Positions 28,925-39,063 are shown, numbered from the stretch's first letter. The stretch: DNA of 64,000 nt from Orbaceae bacterium ESL0721 (GCA_029433365.1 JAQTHZ010000001.1:620001-684000); one strand, 5' to 3'. The notes: generated by a model from the sequence alone, not told the origin. Program-made: numbers and translations.

Positions 28925-29023
28925 CCTTTACCCCCTTTTAATGATACCGTTTTTATGATAGAGCTGTATAATATATCGATTATTAACAATCACAAAATGA
29001 TTTACAGCGATAGGTAAAATTCC

Positions 29024-30358
29024 ATGTCTTTCACATTTGATTTTACAAATAGTGATGAATTCAAACCATTAGCAGCGCGCATGCGCCCCCGTCTGCTCGA
29101 TGAATATATCGGTCAAAATCATCTACTAGGAGAAGGTAAACCGCTACCAAAAGCGATCAAAGCTGGTAATTTACACTCAATGATCTTATGGGGGCCACCT
29201 GGAACAGGGAAGACAACTTTAGCCGAGATTATAGCCCACCATGCAAATGCCAAAGTGGAACGCCTTTCAGCTGTATCAGCTGGTATTAAAGATATCCGTG
29301 AAGCGATTGAACGGGCAAAAATAGATCAGCAAGCAGGTATCCGTACTATCCTGTTTGTTGACGAAGTTCACCGTTTTAATAAGAGTCAGCAAGACGCTTT
29401 TCTCCCTTTTGTTGAAGATGGTACAGTCACTTTTATTGGCGCTACTACAGAAAATCCCTCTTTTGAATTAAACTCAGCTCTGCTCTCCCGTGCCCGTGTC
29501 TATCTATTAAAATCATTGACCGTTGTAGATATCGAACAGATTTTACAGCAAGCAATGGATGATAAAGAGCGCGGTTATGGCGAGAAAAATATCACTCTGC
29601 CAGATGAAGTGAAAAGGCAGATTGCCGAATTTGTTACCGGCGATGCCCGCCGAGCGCTCAATACTTTAGAGTTATTAGTTGATATGGCAAACGGGGAGCC
29701 GTTAACGCCGATATTACTTAAAGAGGTGATTGGTGAACGTAGTGCAAGGTTTGATAATCAAGGTGATCGCTATTATGACCTTATCTCGGCGGTACATAAA
29801 TCGATTCGTGGATCAGCACCAGATGCGGCACTCTACTGGTATGCGCGCATTATTACTGCCGGCGGTGATCCATTATATGTTGCCCGTAGGTTATTAGCTA
29901 TCGCCTCTGAGGATGTGGGTAATGCTGATCCAAGAGCTATGCAGGTAGCATTAGCTGCATGGGACTGTTTTACCCGTGTTGGACCTGCTGAGGGTGAACG
30001 TGCAATTGCACAAGCGATTGTCTACCTTGCTTGTGCCCCTAAAAGTAATGCGGTCTATCGCGCTTTTAATCAGGCTGTAAAAGATGCAAAAGCCAAACCA
30101 GACTATGATGTACCCGAACATCTACGCAATGCACCGACAAAACTGATGAAAGAGTTAGGTTATGGGGCAGAGTACCGTTATGCACATGATGAACCAAACG
30201 CCTTTGCAGCTGGTGAAAACTACTTCCCACAAGAGATGCAAGAGACAAAATACTATTACCCAACTAACCGTGGTGCTGAAAAAAACTATGCCGATAAGTT
30301 AAGTTGGATAGAAGAGCAGAATAAAAATAGCCCAAATAAACGTTACCCTACCTCTTAA
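29024..30358 (+). CDS. rarA: Replication-associated recombination AAA+ ATPase RarA (MgsA)
   Basis: RarA works at stalled replication forks with SSB and the clamp-loader family. The 444-aa protein has the Walker A loop GPPGTGKT at residues 57-64, Walker [10 protein letters not shown] at about 110-118, the sensor GATTENPSF and arginine-finger segment LSRARVY. The C-terminal tetramerisation region ([21 protein letters not shown]) is intact. The usual neighbour serS is missing downstream. A weak hairpin (TTTAC/GTAAA then six T's, about 30386-30416) may end the transcript. Confidence 0.96.
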   Translation: MSFTFDFTNSDEFKPLAARMRPRLLDEYIGQNHLLGEGKPLPKAIKAGNLHSMILWGPPGTGKTTLAEIIAHHANAKVERLSAVSAGIKDIREAIERAKIDQQAGIRTILFVDEVHRFNKSQQDAFLPFVEDGTVTFIGATTENPSFELNSALLSRARVYLLKSLTVVDIEQILQQAMDDKERGYGEKNITLPDEVKRQIAEFVTGDARRALNTLELLVDMANGEPLTPILLKEVIGERSARFDNQGDRYYDLISAVHKSIRGSAPDAALYWYARIITAGGDPLYVARRLLAIASEDVGNADPRAMQVALAAWDCFTRVGPAEGERAIAQAIVYLACAPKSNAVYRAFNQAVKDAKAKPDYDVPEHLRNAPTKLMKELGYGAEYRYAHDEPNAFAAGENYFPQEMQETKYYYPTNRGAEKNYADKLSWIEEQNKNSPNKRYPTS

Positions 30359-30664
30359 GAGTAATTTAGGGATTTGTGAAATACTGTTTTACGTTATGAT
30401 TAAGTAAACTTTTTTATCTGTTTAGTACATTTTTAGTTAATTATTTGCTTAAACGGACTCTCTAAAATCAGATCAATTCCCATATCCTTTACGATATAGA
30501 TCAAAAAATTGTGCTGTATCTATTGATACTTTTTTATTAACGCTTTTTTATTGATACCAACATATAACAATTGATAGTTTTAATTTAATAGTTTTTAACT
30601 ATTTTGTTACCTATTAAGCCTATTACCCATTAAGCAATAATTTGATTAAAAAGGGATCTGTAAA

Positions 30665-30763
30665 ATGATTCACAAACTGTTTTACTACACAGTTTTATTG
30701 ACAATGTTAGTTAGCAATCTATTTAACTATTTTGTCTCCTTATCCCCCACAAAATCTCGCTAA
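30665..30763 (+). CDS. Possible 32-aa hydrophobic small protein
   Basis: An ATG with AGGGA 8-9 nt upstream opens a 32-codon frame. The product has a hydrophobic centre (YYTVLLTMLVSNLF) and a basic end (TKSR). Frames this short occur by chance in AT-rich DNA, so this is only a candidate. Confidence 0.22.
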   Translation: MIHKLFYYTVLLTMLVSNLFNYFVSLSPTKSR

Positions 30764-30817
30764 TGGCTTAATACATTTCATCCCAAGTTAATAAAAAATG
30801 TAAGTTTATAAATTTTC

Positions 30818-30845
30818 TTGACATTTTTTAAAAATCATGAATAAT
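30818..30845 (+). promoter_or_regulatory. Sigma-70 promoter candidate
   Basis: TTGACA at 30818-30823 and AATAAT at 30840-30845 are separated by 16 bp. It lies about 127 bp before the secreted protein gene. Confidence 0.5.
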
Positions 30846-30971
30846 ACCCCAAAAATAGATTCCAGCGATCAATAACAATAATTTAATAACTATTAACTAT
30901 GTAATTAATTTTTACACTGCTTAACTAAGTATCTTTATTTATTTTTTAAAACAATAAGGAATGGAGTAATA

Positions 30972-32351
30972 ATGGATATCAAAACAGCTATCTCTAAAAG
31001 AGTCTTTGCCCCCCTAATTTACATTTTACTATTAAATTTTATACCTTCCTCGTACGCTATGATGGATACGATGACACTAAATACCATTCAAGGCGATAAA
31101 CCACGGTTATCTCCATCACTGGAAGAAAATATTGATGATTTAGACCTTTTGGGTTTGAATATCGATGGAACGAACTATTATGGTGACGAGATCAAAAATA
31201 TGTTCCTATCAAATGCTTACCCTTTCAAAAAGAGCATCTCCATTGCACCACTAAAGCAACCTAATAGCGAAGAATATATTGATAATAATAGCGATAAATT
31301 AAAAGAGTTAGCCATTAAATCAGCTTTAACTGTATCGTGGTACTATACTGGTCCTAATAATCAATTAATTGAATTTACTCCATCAGAAACAGACACTTTT
31401 TGCTCCCTCTCTGAAAAAGGGAAAAGTGGACCTTACAAAATAAAATTATCTGGTGATCTATCTTTAACATCAAAAACAGGTAATCCAGACTATAATGAAT
31501 ACCCAAACGAACTAATTACTGAACAACCATCTAAAGTATATACACTATCTGATGAGGTAAGTATCTGTTATGCAAAACCTGAATTAAAACCGACTCAGGC
31601 AGCAGGCGCATCAGAGCATCAATGGAATAAAGATAAAGGATTTTTAGTCCAATCGACCTCTGATGCTACGAAAAACTTTCCGACAACTGCATTTTATGGC
31701 GCTAAATTTGATATTATGCTCTCTAAAACTAACATAGCTAATGACTTTAATTGGACTTTAACTAAAGGAAGCGAGCTAGTTAGCCTCTCTAATGATGGTA
31801 ATACTATAACCGTTTTATTTAATACACCTACCGCACTAAAATCAAAAGATGCTTGGGATTATGTTATCGGATCAGGTACAGGGTATACGGTTATTATCGA
31901 AGGTGTGCATAAAACAAAAGGTTATAAAATCACTTATCCATTTACGATTACCAAATGGTTCACCAGTTTTGATAAAATGCAAACAGGTACAACCAAAGCA
32001 TCTTCTGGATCAGCGCTAGATGTTGTCAATGGCTGTTTAGGATTAGAAGGTACCTATCAAATAAGTACTGCTAGAGATCTCAGTAATGCCCCATTTGGTA
32101 CGGCTGCTGGAACAGCAAACTTTACTCGTGAAATTGGTACCATTTTAGGTGAATGGGGTGATGCTTCACAACTAACTTATCCAAATTCATGGGCTGCGGC
32201 TACCTCACAAGGAAATACATTTAAAAGAATCTGGGTTTATGATACGGATCGTAATGACTACTGTGATATACATACCTATAATGCAAAATATCACTGTATT
32301 AATGAAGCTGGTAAAAAAAATGGGCTCTGTACTTCAGTGAGTTCACGCTAA
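30972..32351 (+). CDS. Secreted protein of unknown function, possibly adhesin-like
   Basis: I do not recognise this 459-aa protein. It has an N-terminal signal peptide (about residues 1-29, ending SSYA). A low-complexity acidic region follows, then a middle part with FCSLSEKGKSGPYKIKLSG and EVSICYAKP. An apparent Ig-like beta domain spans about 230-330 (ANDFNWTLTKGSELVSL... NTITVLFNTP). A Cys-containing C-terminal module (IGTILGEWG... RIWVYDTDRNDYCDIHTY... CTSVSSR) resembles terminal lectin-like modules of enterobacterial surface proteins only in general style. GGAG precedes the ATG by 5-6 nt. It is inserted between two housekeeping loci. Confidence 0.8.
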   Translation: MDIKTAISKRVFAPLIYILLLNFIPSSYAMMDTMTLNTIQGDKPRLSPSLEENIDDLDLLGLNIDGTNYYGDEIKNMFLSNAYPFKKSISIAPLKQPNSEEYIDNNSDKLKELAIKSALTVSWYYTGPNNQLIEFTPSETDTFCSLSEKGKSGPYKIKLSGDLSLTSKTGNPDYNEYPNELITEQPSKVYTLSDEVSICYAKPELKPTQAAGASEHQWNKDKGFLVQSTSDATKNFPTTAFYGAKFDIMLSKTNIANDFNWTLTKGSELVSLSNDGNTITVLFNTPTALKSKDAWDYVIGSGTGYTVIIEGVHKTKGYKITYPFTITKWFTSFDKMQTGTTKASSGSALDVVNGCLGLEGTYQISTARDLSNAPFGTAAGTANFTREIGTILGEWGDASQLTYPNSWAAATSQGNTFKRIWVYDTDRNDYCDIHTYNAKYHCINEAGKKNGLCTSVSSR

Positions 32352-32388
32352 AAACAGGTATTTTATTAATTATATTAAAATTATAGAA

Positions 32389-32435
32389 ATACAATATATA
32401 GTAGAATAAATTTTAACAAATACAATATATTGTAT
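32389..32435 (+). promoter_or_regulatory. Pair of NrdR boxes upstream of nrdA
   Basis: Box 1 (32389-32404) reads ATACAATATATAGTAG and box 2 (32420-32435) reads ATACAATATATTGTAT, a perfect palindrome. Both fit the NrdR consensus ACACWATATATWGTGT with few changes. Their centres are 31 bp apart, three helical turns, which is the usual spacing of NrdR pairs. The nrdA ATG is 63 bp further on. Confidence 0.83.
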
Positions 32436-32498
32436 TTTTAGCTTACATCAATTATCATAATATCCAAGCAACATGAAGCAAATAATGGATATTAATTA

Positions 32499-34784
32499 AT
32501 GAACAAATCAATATTAGTTACAAAACGTGACGGCAAAAAAGAGCCTATTAATCTAGACAAAATTCACCGCGTTATTACTTGGGCTGCAAAAGGTTTGCAT
32601 AATGTCTCTGTGTCACAAGTTGAGTTACGTTCGCATATCCAATTTTATGATGGGATTCGCACCTCAGATATTCATGAAACAATTATTCGTGCTGCAGCCG
32701 ATCTTATCTCAAAAGATGCCCCTGATTACCAATATTTAGCCGCCCGCCTAGCGATTTTCCATCTTCGCAAAAAAGCTTATAACGAGTTCACCCCTCCACC
32801 ACTGTATGATCATGTAAAAAAATTGGTCGAGATGGGTCGTTATGATAAACATCTTCTAACCGACTATAGCAAAGATGAATTTGAACAGATGGAGAGTTTT
32901 ATTGATCACTGGCGTGATATGAACTTCTCTTATGCAGCGGTAAAACAGTTAGAGGGGAAATATTTAGTCCAAAATCGCGTTACGGGTGAGATTTATGAGA
33001 GTGCTCAGTTCCTCTATATCCTAGTTGCTGCGTCCCTTTTTGCCAATTACCCAAAAGAGAGCAGACTTGACTATATTCACCGTTTTTATGATGCTATCTC
33101 AACTTTCAAGATCTCGCTACCTACGCCAATTATGGCTGGGGTTCGTACACCAACTCGCCAATTTAGCTCCTGTGTTCTCATTGAATGTGACGATAGCCTA
33201 AATTCAATCAATGCTACAGCAAGTGCTATTGTTAAATATGTCTCACAGCGTGCTGGTATTGGTGTTAATGCGGGGAATATTCGTGCTTTAGGTAGTGCTA
33301 TTCGAGGCGGGGAAGCGTTCCATACCGGCTGTATTCCATTTTATAAATATTTTCAAACTGCGGTTAAATCGTGCTCACAAGGTGGTGTGCGTGGTGGCGC
33401 TGCAACTGTATTCTATCCGCTTTGGCATTTAGAGGTGGAGAGCCTATTAGTACTTCGTAATAATCGTGGTGTCGAAGAGAATCGCGTACGCCATTTAGAC
33501 TATGGTGTCCAGATCAATAAGTTGATGTATCAGCGATTAATTAAAAATGAGAACATCACGCTATTTAGCCCATCTGATGTACCCGGTCTATATGATGCTT
33601 TCTTTGCTGATCAAGCAAAATTTGAAGAGTTATATCGCCAATATGAGCAAGATCCTGCTATTCGTAAACGTGTTGTCAAAGCGACTGAACTGTTTGCACT
33701 ATTAATGCAAGAGCGTGCGTCAACCGGTCGTATCTATATTCAAAATGTTGATCACTGTAATACTCATAGCCCATTTATTGCGGCAGTTGCACCTGTTAAG
33801 CAGTCCAATTTATGTATGGAGATTGCGCTACCAACTAAACCACTTAATAACATCAATGATCCAGATGGTGAAATTGCACTCTGTACCTTATCCGCCTTTA
33901 ATTTAGGTGAAATCAAATCGTTAGATGATTTTGAGGAGTTGGCTGATTTAGTAGTGCGCGCGCTCGACTCACTATTAGATTATCAGGATTACCCTGTACC
34001 AGCGGCAAAAACTTCATCGTTAAATCGCCGTACGCTCGGTATTGGTGTTATCAACTACGCTTACTATTTGGCAAAACATGGTGTTAAATATTCCGATGGC
34101 AGTGCCAACGATTTAACCCATCGTACTTTTGAGGCGATGCAATATTACCTCTTAAAAGCATCCAATAATTTGGCTAAAGAGCGCGGTGCTTGCCCACTCT
34201 TTATTGAGACCACCTACGCCAAAGGCATTTTGCCAATTGATACCTATAAAAAAGAGATTGATAATTTAACAAAAGAGCCACTCCATTATGATTGGCAAGC
34301 ACTGCGTGAATCGATTAAAACGCACGGTTTACGTAACTCAACGTTAACCGCGCTGATGCCATCAGAGACCTCATCACAAATCTCTAATGCAACAAATGGG
34401 ATTGAACCACCACGAGGTTATGTGAGTGTAAAAGCGTCAAAAGATGGAATCTTGCGTCAAGTGGTGCCCGATTATGAGACATTAAAAGATAAATATGAAC
34501 TATTATGGCAGATCCCAAATAATATTGGGTATCTACAATTAGTTGGTATTATGCAGAAATTTGTTGATCAATCTATCTCTGCCAATACTAACTATGATCC
34601 AACTAAGTTTCCGCATGATAAAGTCCCAATGCAGCAGCTACTTTCAGATCTTCTTACCGCTTATAAATATGGTTTAAAAACACTCTATTACCATAATACG
34701 CGTGATGGAGCAGAGGATATACAAAATGATATTTCGGTTAATGTAGCTGATGATGGGTGTGAAGGTGGCGCCTGTAAAATCTAA
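32499..34784 (+). CDS. nrdA: Class Ia ribonucleoside-diphosphate reductase, alpha subunit
   Basis: NrdA reduces ribonucleoside diphosphates to deoxy forms with the NrdB tyrosyl radical. The protein has 761 aa, identical in length to E. coli. The ATP-cone is at the N terminus (residues 1-95). Active-site cysteines appear in FSSCVLIECD, NLCMEIALP and ALCTLSAFNLG, and the redox tail has Cys754 and Cys759 (GCEGGACKI). It is likely repressed by NrdR through the boxes upstream. Confidence 0.98.
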   Translation: MNKSILVTKRDGKKEPINLDKIHRVITWAAKGLHNVSVSQVELRSHIQFYDGIRTSDIHETIIRAAADLISKDAPDYQYLAARLAIFHLRKKAYNEFTPPPLYDHVKKLVEMGRYDKHLLTDYSKDEFEQMESFIDHWRDMNFSYAAVKQLEGKYLVQNRVTGEIYESAQFLYILVAASLFANYPKESRLDYIHRFYDAISTFKISLPTPIMAGVRTPTRQFSSCVLIECDDSLNSINATASAIVKYVSQRAGIGVNAGNIRALGSAIRGGEAFHTGCIPFYKYFQTAVKSCSQGGVRGGAATVFYPLWHLEVESLLVLRNNRGVEENRVRHLDYGVQINKLMYQRLIKNENITLFSPSDVPGLYDAFFADQAKFEELYRQYEQDPAIRKRVVKATELFALLMQERASTGRIYIQNVDHCNTHSPFIAAVAPVKQSNLCMEIALPTKPLNNINDPDGEIALCTLSAFNLGEIKSLDDFEELADLVVRALDSLLDYQDYPVPAAKTSSLNRRTLGIGVINYAYYLAKHGVKYSDGSANDLTHRTFEAMQYYLLKASNNLAKERGACPLFIETTYAKGILPIDTYKKEIDNLTKEPLHYDWQALRESIKTHGLRNSTLTALMPSETSSQISNATNGIEPPRGYVSVKASKDGILRQVVPDYETLKDKYELLWQIPNNIGYLQLVGIMQKFVDQSISANTNYDPTKFPHDKVPMQQLLSDLLTAYKYGLKTLYYHNTRDGAEDIQNDISVNVADDGCEGGACKI

Positions 34785-34804
34785 CCATTATCTTCCCTCT
34801 TTTT

Positions 34805-34874
34805 ATGTCTATGTTTATAGACATGTTATATAAATGATGCATGGATGATTAATATATAAATTAATCATCCATGC
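34805..34874 (+). other. Two perfect hairpins between nrdA and nrdB
   Basis: The first (34805-34824) pairs ATGTCTAT with ATAGACAT around a 4-nt loop. The second (34839-34874) pairs GCATGGATGATTAAT with ATTAATCATCCATGC, 15 perfect pairs around a 6-nt loop. Neither is followed by a T run, so they look like RNA stability, processing or attenuation elements rather than plain terminators. Confidence 0.75.
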
Positions 34875-34921
34875 GTGACGAATAACAATATCCCCTATTT
34901 TCTCTTTTAGGAGTGATTTTT

Positions 34922-36058
34922 ATGAGTATGAATTACAGCACTTTCTCCCAAGTGCATAATGACCAGTTAAAAGAGCCGATGTTTTTAGGGCAATCGGTTA
35001 ATGTAGCGCGTTATGATCAACAGAAATATGAGATGTTTGAAAAGTTAATTGAGAAGCAACTCTCCTTTTTTTGGCGACCTGAAGAGGTGGATATTTCGCA
35101 AGACCGCATTGATTATGCTAGCCTGCCAGAACATGAAAAACATATCTTTATCAGTAACTTAAAATATCAGACACTACTTGACTCCATCCAAGGGCGTAGC
35201 CCAAACGTAGCGCTTTTACCGCTTATATCAATTCCTGAACTTGAGACATGGGTTGAGACATGGTCATTTTCTGAGACCATCCATTCACGCTCTTACACCC
35301 ATATCATCCGTAATATTGTTAATGATCCTTCAACCATTTTTGATGATATTGTAACCAATAAAGAGATCCAAAAACGGGCTGGGGATATTGCCGGTTATTA
35401 TGATAATTTAATTTGCTATGCCAGCTACTACAACCTTCTTGGTGAAGGTCAACATCAGGTTGATGGTAAAACCATTGATATCAGTTTACGTGAACTTAAA
35501 AAACGGCTCTATCTCTGCCTGATGAGTGTTAATGCACTTGAAGCGATCCGCTTTTATGTCAGCTTCGCCTGCTCATTTGCCTTTGCAGAGCGCGAATTGA
35601 TGGAAGGGAATGCTAAAATCATCAAATTGATTGCCCGCGATGAAGCACTCCATCTAACCGGTACACAGTATATGATCAACACCCTGCGTAGTGGTGAAGA
35701 TGATGCCGAGATGGCAGAGATTGCTAAAGAGTGTGAACAAGAGGCTTATGATCTCTTTTTACAAGCAGCTAATCAGGAAAAGGAGTGGGCGGATTACCTT
35801 TTTGAAGGTGGCTCAATGATCGGTTTAAATAGAGAGATCTTATGCCAATATGTAGAGTACATCACCAATATTCGTATGCAGGCAGTTGGATTAGCACAAC
35901 CATTTCAAACCAAGACTAACCCAATTCCATGGATTAACAATTGGCTAGTATCTGACAATGTTCAAGTTGCCCCGCAAGAAGCAGAGATGAGCTCCTACTT
36001 AGTTGGTCAGATCGATTCAGAGATTGATGAACATGATCTCAGTAAATTTGAACTTTAA
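34922..36058 (+). CDS. nrdB: Class Ia ribonucleoside-diphosphate reductase, beta subunit
   Basis: NrdB carries the diiron-tyrosyl radical cofactor. The 378-aa protein matches E. coli throughout. The radical tyrosine is Tyr125 in HSRSYTHII, iron ligands include the [10 protein letters not shown] Glu/His pair, and the C-terminal NrdA-docking tail DLSKFEL is present. The ATG at 34922 is used because AGGAG lies 9 nt upstream, in preference to a GTG three codons earlier. The ferredoxin gene yfaE, which follows nrdB in E. coli, is absent. Confidence 0.98.
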   Translation: MSMNYSTFSQVHNDQLKEPMFLGQSVNVARYDQQKYEMFEKLIEKQLSFFWRPEEVDISQDRIDYASLPEHEKHIFISNLKYQTLLDSIQGRSPNVALLPLISIPELETWVETWSFSETIHSRSYTHIIRNIVNDPSTIFDDIVTNKEIQKRAGDIAGYYDNLICYASYYNLLGEGQHQVDGKTIDISLRELKKRLYLCLMSVNALEAIRFYVSFACSFAFAERELMEGNAKIIKLIARDEALHLTGTQYMINTLRSGEDDAEMAEIAKECEQEAYDLFLQAANQEKEWADYLFEGGSMIGLNREILCQYVEYITNIRMQAVGLAQPFQTKTNPIPWINNWLVSDNVQVAPQEAEMSSYLVGQIDSEIDEHDLSKFEL

Positions 36059-36112
36059 CTCTTTTTTACTATTTTAACGTTAGAAATCTATTTTTTATAT
36101 CACTTCTTACTT

Positions 36113-36136
36113 AGTGCCATTTTGGCACTTTTTTTT
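36113..36136 (+). terminator. Intrinsic terminator after nrdB
   Basis: The stem AGTGCC/GGCACT has a 5-nt loop and is followed by eight T's, a textbook rho-independent terminator 55 bp after the nrdB stop. Confidence 0.92.
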
Positions 36137-36260
36137 GTCATCTTTTTTAGCTCTACCTTTTTATCACCGTTTTTTATTACCACTTTTTTATTATAAAGTT
36201 TATTAAACCCTTTTTTATCACACTATTTTTTTCAAAATTTTTTTATGTTTTTCAGATAAC
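36137..36260. repeat. T-rich 13-15 bp quasi-repeat
   Basis: Blocks of the form ACC then TTTTTTAT recur (CTTTTTATCACCG, TTTTTTATTACCAC, TTTTTTATTATAAAG). The stretch lies between the nrdB terminator and tusA and holds no gene. Confidence 0.5.
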
Positions 36261-36277
36261 AGTTTTTATAGATAAAT

Positions 36278-36317
36278 GTTTTAGGGTTAATGTTTATAAA
36301 TAGATGTTTTAGGGTTA
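36278..36317 (+). repeat. Tandem pair of the dispersed 12-mer (copies 5 and 6)
   Basis: Two exact GTTTTAGGGTTA copies start at 36278 and 36306, 28 bp apart in the same direction. Each lies within a longer match: ATAAAT or ATAGAT in front and an extra A behind. They lie just beyond the tusA stop on the opposite strand. Confidence 0.7.
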
Positions 36318-36339
36318 ACTCCTTTTAACATGAGATCTA

Positions 36340-36567
36340 TTACCTCTTTTTTATCCAATAGTGATAAGGTGTAGAGTCAGTTTGAGACTGAAGTAGCTCA
36401 TGGTTCATGTGCCGGCAAAATCCGGGAATATCACGCGTTGTTGCAGGATCATCAGCAATAATATGTAAAATTTGCCCAACAGAGAGCTCTCTAATGGTTT
36501 TGCGAACCAACATAATCGGTTCTGGACAACGCAGTCCTAGGGTATCAAGTTGTTTATCAATTTTCAT
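36340..36567 (-). CDS. tusA: Sulfur carrier protein TusA
   Basis: TusA accepts sulfur from IscS and starts the relay through TusBCD and TusE to MnmA for 2-thiouridine in tRNA. The 75-aa protein has the family motif LGLRCPEP with the sulfur-carrying Cys14, then the [16 protein letters not shown] segment. TusE is also in this window (57114-57431). Confidence 0.95.
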   Translation of the reverse strand: MKIDKQLDTLGLRCPEPIMLVRKTIRELSVGQILHIIADDPATTRDIPGFCRHMNHELLQSQTDSTPYHYWIKKR

Positions 36568-36740
36568 CTTTCAGGTAGAACATACTTTAATTAGATAAAT
36601 CTTAAAAAGTGGATTTATAAACAGGATCAAATTAACCAATATTAATCCATAACATTAATTTAAACGAATTTGATTTATATGAAATCAATCTATACTAAAT
36701 CATTTTAACCAATTTACAGTTAACGTCTTATATGAAGCGG

Positions 36741-37577
36741 CTACAGTAGTAGTTTGGCTAAATAGTTTGGAACAGCATCATCGGCATTCGAACCAATTAC
36801 TTCGAGATCAGGGAGTTTGGCGCGCAGATCTTTACTTCCATTTTGCATAATGCACCCTTTGCCCGCCATTTGTAACATCTCAACATCATTCATGCCATCA
36901 CCAAAGGCGATACTTTGCGCTAAAGAGAGACCTAATCTATCCACCACCCGTTTTAATGCACTCCCTTTTGAGACATTCTCTCCCATAACTTCTAAACAGT
37001 TGATCGTTGAGAAGGCGACACTAATTTTATCGCCATAAGTAGCTTTTAATTGTGTCTGTAAATTAACAAGATGCGAATGTAGATTATCATCGGTAACAGT
37101 AAAGTAGATTTTAGCGATATCATCGGTTTCAAAATTGTGGGGATTAAAGAGTTTATAGGTGAAGTCTGTATCTCTAAAAAAGCTTAGTGAGTAGTCATCT
37201 TCCCGATTAATTAGCCACTCATCACCTCGATAGATGTGGGTATGGACAAATGGATCACTTTTACAGATCTGAGCAATCTCAACAGCAATTTTTGGATCTA
37301 AACTTTCACTAAAGATAAGATTACCTTGACTATCATGTACACGTGCACCATTAGCGGTAATCATATAGGCGTCAATCTCCATATTTTCCCGCATTTGAGC
37401 AACATCGACATGATGACGACCGGTGGCAAAGACAAAATGGATATCTCGTTTACGTAATGATTGAAGTGTCTGTTTAGTAAAAGGGGATAATTGATGGTTG
37501 GGTGTTAACAGCGTACCATCGAGATCTGAAGCGACAACTTGGAATTTTGGCTGGGTTAAATCACTGTTTATCAACAT
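36741..37577 (-). CDS. yigL: HAD phosphatase of the YigL (PLP phosphatase) type
   Basis: This 278-aa Cof-type HAD hydrolase has the nucleophile motif VVASDLDGTLL, the TGR motif FATGRHHVDV, and the C-terminal AFGDGMNDVEML metal site. The full-length pattern (VVASDLDGTLL, ITANGARVHD, GKGCIMQ, NADDAVPNYL) matches E. coli YigL, which dephosphorylates pyridoxal phosphate and some sugar phosphates. About 12 extra residues precede the usual start. It stands alone, 108 bp upstream of tusA on the same strand. Confidence 0.88.
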   Translation of the reverse strand: MLINSDLTQPKFQVVASDLDGTLLTPNHQLSPFTKQTLQSLRKRDIHFVFATGRHHVDVAQMRENMEIDAYMITANGARVHDSQGNLIFSESLDPKIAVEIAQICKSDPFVHTHIYRGDEWLINREDDYSLSFFRDTDFTYKLFNPHNFETDDIAKIYFTVTDDNLHSHLVNLQTQLKATYGDKISVAFSTINCLEVMGENVSKGSALKRVVDRLGLSLAQSIAFGDGMNDVEMLQMAGKGCIMQNGSKDLRAKLPDLEVIGSNADDAVPNYLAKLLL

Positions 37578-37684
37578 ACTATACTCTTTTTATCAAAATA
37601 TTTTACCTAATTTGGTCTGCTATCTTACCAGTTTTTAAAGAATAATTCCTTTTAATATCAATTATCATATCGTGATGGTTAATT

Positions 37685-39010
37685 TTACTCAACTAGTTGC
37701 GGCGTGATAAAAATAACTAGCTCCCGCTTCTGCGCTTTTTTTCCGCTATTTGTAAATAGTTGCCCAATCAGAGGCAGACTACCCAACACAGGCACTTCAC
37801 CCTCACTTTGGCTATTTAACTGTTGGAAAATACCGCCTAATACGACAGTCTCACCACTCTGTACAACAATTTGTGTCTTAATCTCCTCGGTATCAATCGC
37901 TAAAGCCTCGCCGCCATCTCGCCGTTTAATTGATCGCCCAGCGGTGTTTTGGGTAATTAAGAGATCTAACAACATCTTATTGTTAGATAAGATCTTTGGG
38001 ATGACCTCAAGCCCGAGCACCGCCTGTTTGAACTCAATTGAGGTTTGCCCACTATTTCCGCTTGAGACCTCATACGGGATTTCGGTGCCCTGTTTAATCG
38101 ATGCCATATTTAGATTAGAGGTGAGTAGATTGGGGCTAGCTATGATCTCTAGTTGATTTTCAGACTCTAATGCTGCAAGCTCAAGATTGAGCAGATTCCC
38201 TGAACGTTTTGCTAAATTAAAACCGAGGGAAGAGGTGGCATTGGCGGGGCTTAATCCAACAGTAAATTTATCTATAAGCTGCGATGATCCACCCGTATAA
38301 CCCCATTTAATCCCCAATTCAGAGAGGCTCTCACTATTCATTGTGACAATGTGGGCTGAAATTTTTACTTGCGGCATCGCTCTATCTAGTTCATTAACTA
38401 ATATTTTAATCGCGGGTAGCTGTTTTTTGAGATCCTTTATGATGAGCGAATTGGTTCTCTTATCTACTATTGCACGCCCCCTCTCACTTAATAAACCTTG
38501 CTGTTGAATTGTGGTTAATAATGTATCTAAGTCAGCATGATCGACCTTTAATGATAATGAGTCTAACGGTTGACTCAGCTCCGCTTTTTTCTTAGCAAAT
38601 AGCTGCTGTTGATATAACACCTCTGGATCAACCACTTTTTTAATCAGTAGAATATTATTGTCAATATCAACTTCTAACTTTGCCGACTGCAAAATAATAT
38701 TGAGCGCTTTATCCCAAGCGATATTGTGCAATTTAATAGTCTGTTTTCGCTCAATATCTTCATTTATCACCAAATTCATATCACGACTCTCGGCTAAAGC
38801 TTGTAAAATAATCGCAATATCTGTTTGGTAAAAATTGAGTGAGATAAGATCATCTTGCTTTGAAATACTCTTTTGAACTGTATTACCACTATTATTAAAA
38901 AGTGAGTTATGTGAATAATCTGTTGACGCTATTGTAATAAAAGAGATGAGTAACATATTAATCATTAGCGCTTTGATCCAAAATCTATTTAAAGAACCTT
39001 TCCAACTCAT
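37685..39010 (-). CDS. Secretin PilQ/HofQ/ComE for DNA uptake
   Basis: The 441-aa protein is a short type IV pilus secretin, the size of Haemophilus ComE and E. coli HofQ. It forms the outer-membrane pore for pili and incoming DNA. An N-terminal signal-like segment precedes a secretin N-domain (about residues 52-125). The C-terminal secretin core has SGETVVLGGIF, VPVLGSLPLIGQLF and the terminal ELVIFITPQLV. The ATG at 39010 is preferred to TTG one codon earlier. It is last in the operon pilMN-pilO-pilP-pilQ. Confidence 0.93.
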   Translation of the reverse strand: MSWKGSLNRFWIKALMINMLLISFITIASTDYSHNSLFNNSGNTVQKSISKQDDLISLNFYQTDIAIILQALAESRDMNLVINEDIERKQTIKLHNIAWDKALNIILQSAKLEVDIDNNILLIKKVVDPEVLYQQQLFAKKKAELSQPLDSLSLKVDHADLDTLLTTIQQQGLLSERGRAIVDKRTNSLIIKDLKKQLPAIKILVNELDRAMPQVKISAHIVTMNSESLSELGIKWGYTGGSSQLIDKFTVGLSPANATSSLGFNLAKRSGNLLNLELAALESENQLEIIASPNLLTSNLNMASIKQGTEIPYEVSSGNSGQTSIEFKQAVLGLEVIPKILSNNKMLLDLLITQNTAGRSIKRRDGGEALAIDTEEIKTQIVVQSGETVVLGGIFQQLNSQSEGEVPVLGSLPLIGQLFTNSGKKAQKRELVIFITPQLVE

Positions 39011-39063
39011 CAAATCTGTTACCTCTTTTTATTAACTTAATGGTAAGTTATTAATTATTATTG

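Larger units (their letters stand above)
30359..30971. other. Long AT-rich spacer before the secreted protein gene
   Basis: This 613-bp region holds T-rich stretches with loosely repeated TTTTTTATT blocks, one possible tiny reading frame (30665-30763) and one promoter candidate (30818-30845). No recognisable gene or remnant of serS was found. Confidence 0.6.

Noticed and set aside
36278-36317. Telomere-like TTTAGGG repeats
   Set aside because: The similarity to plant telomere units is incidental; copies are single or 28 bp apart, not contiguous.
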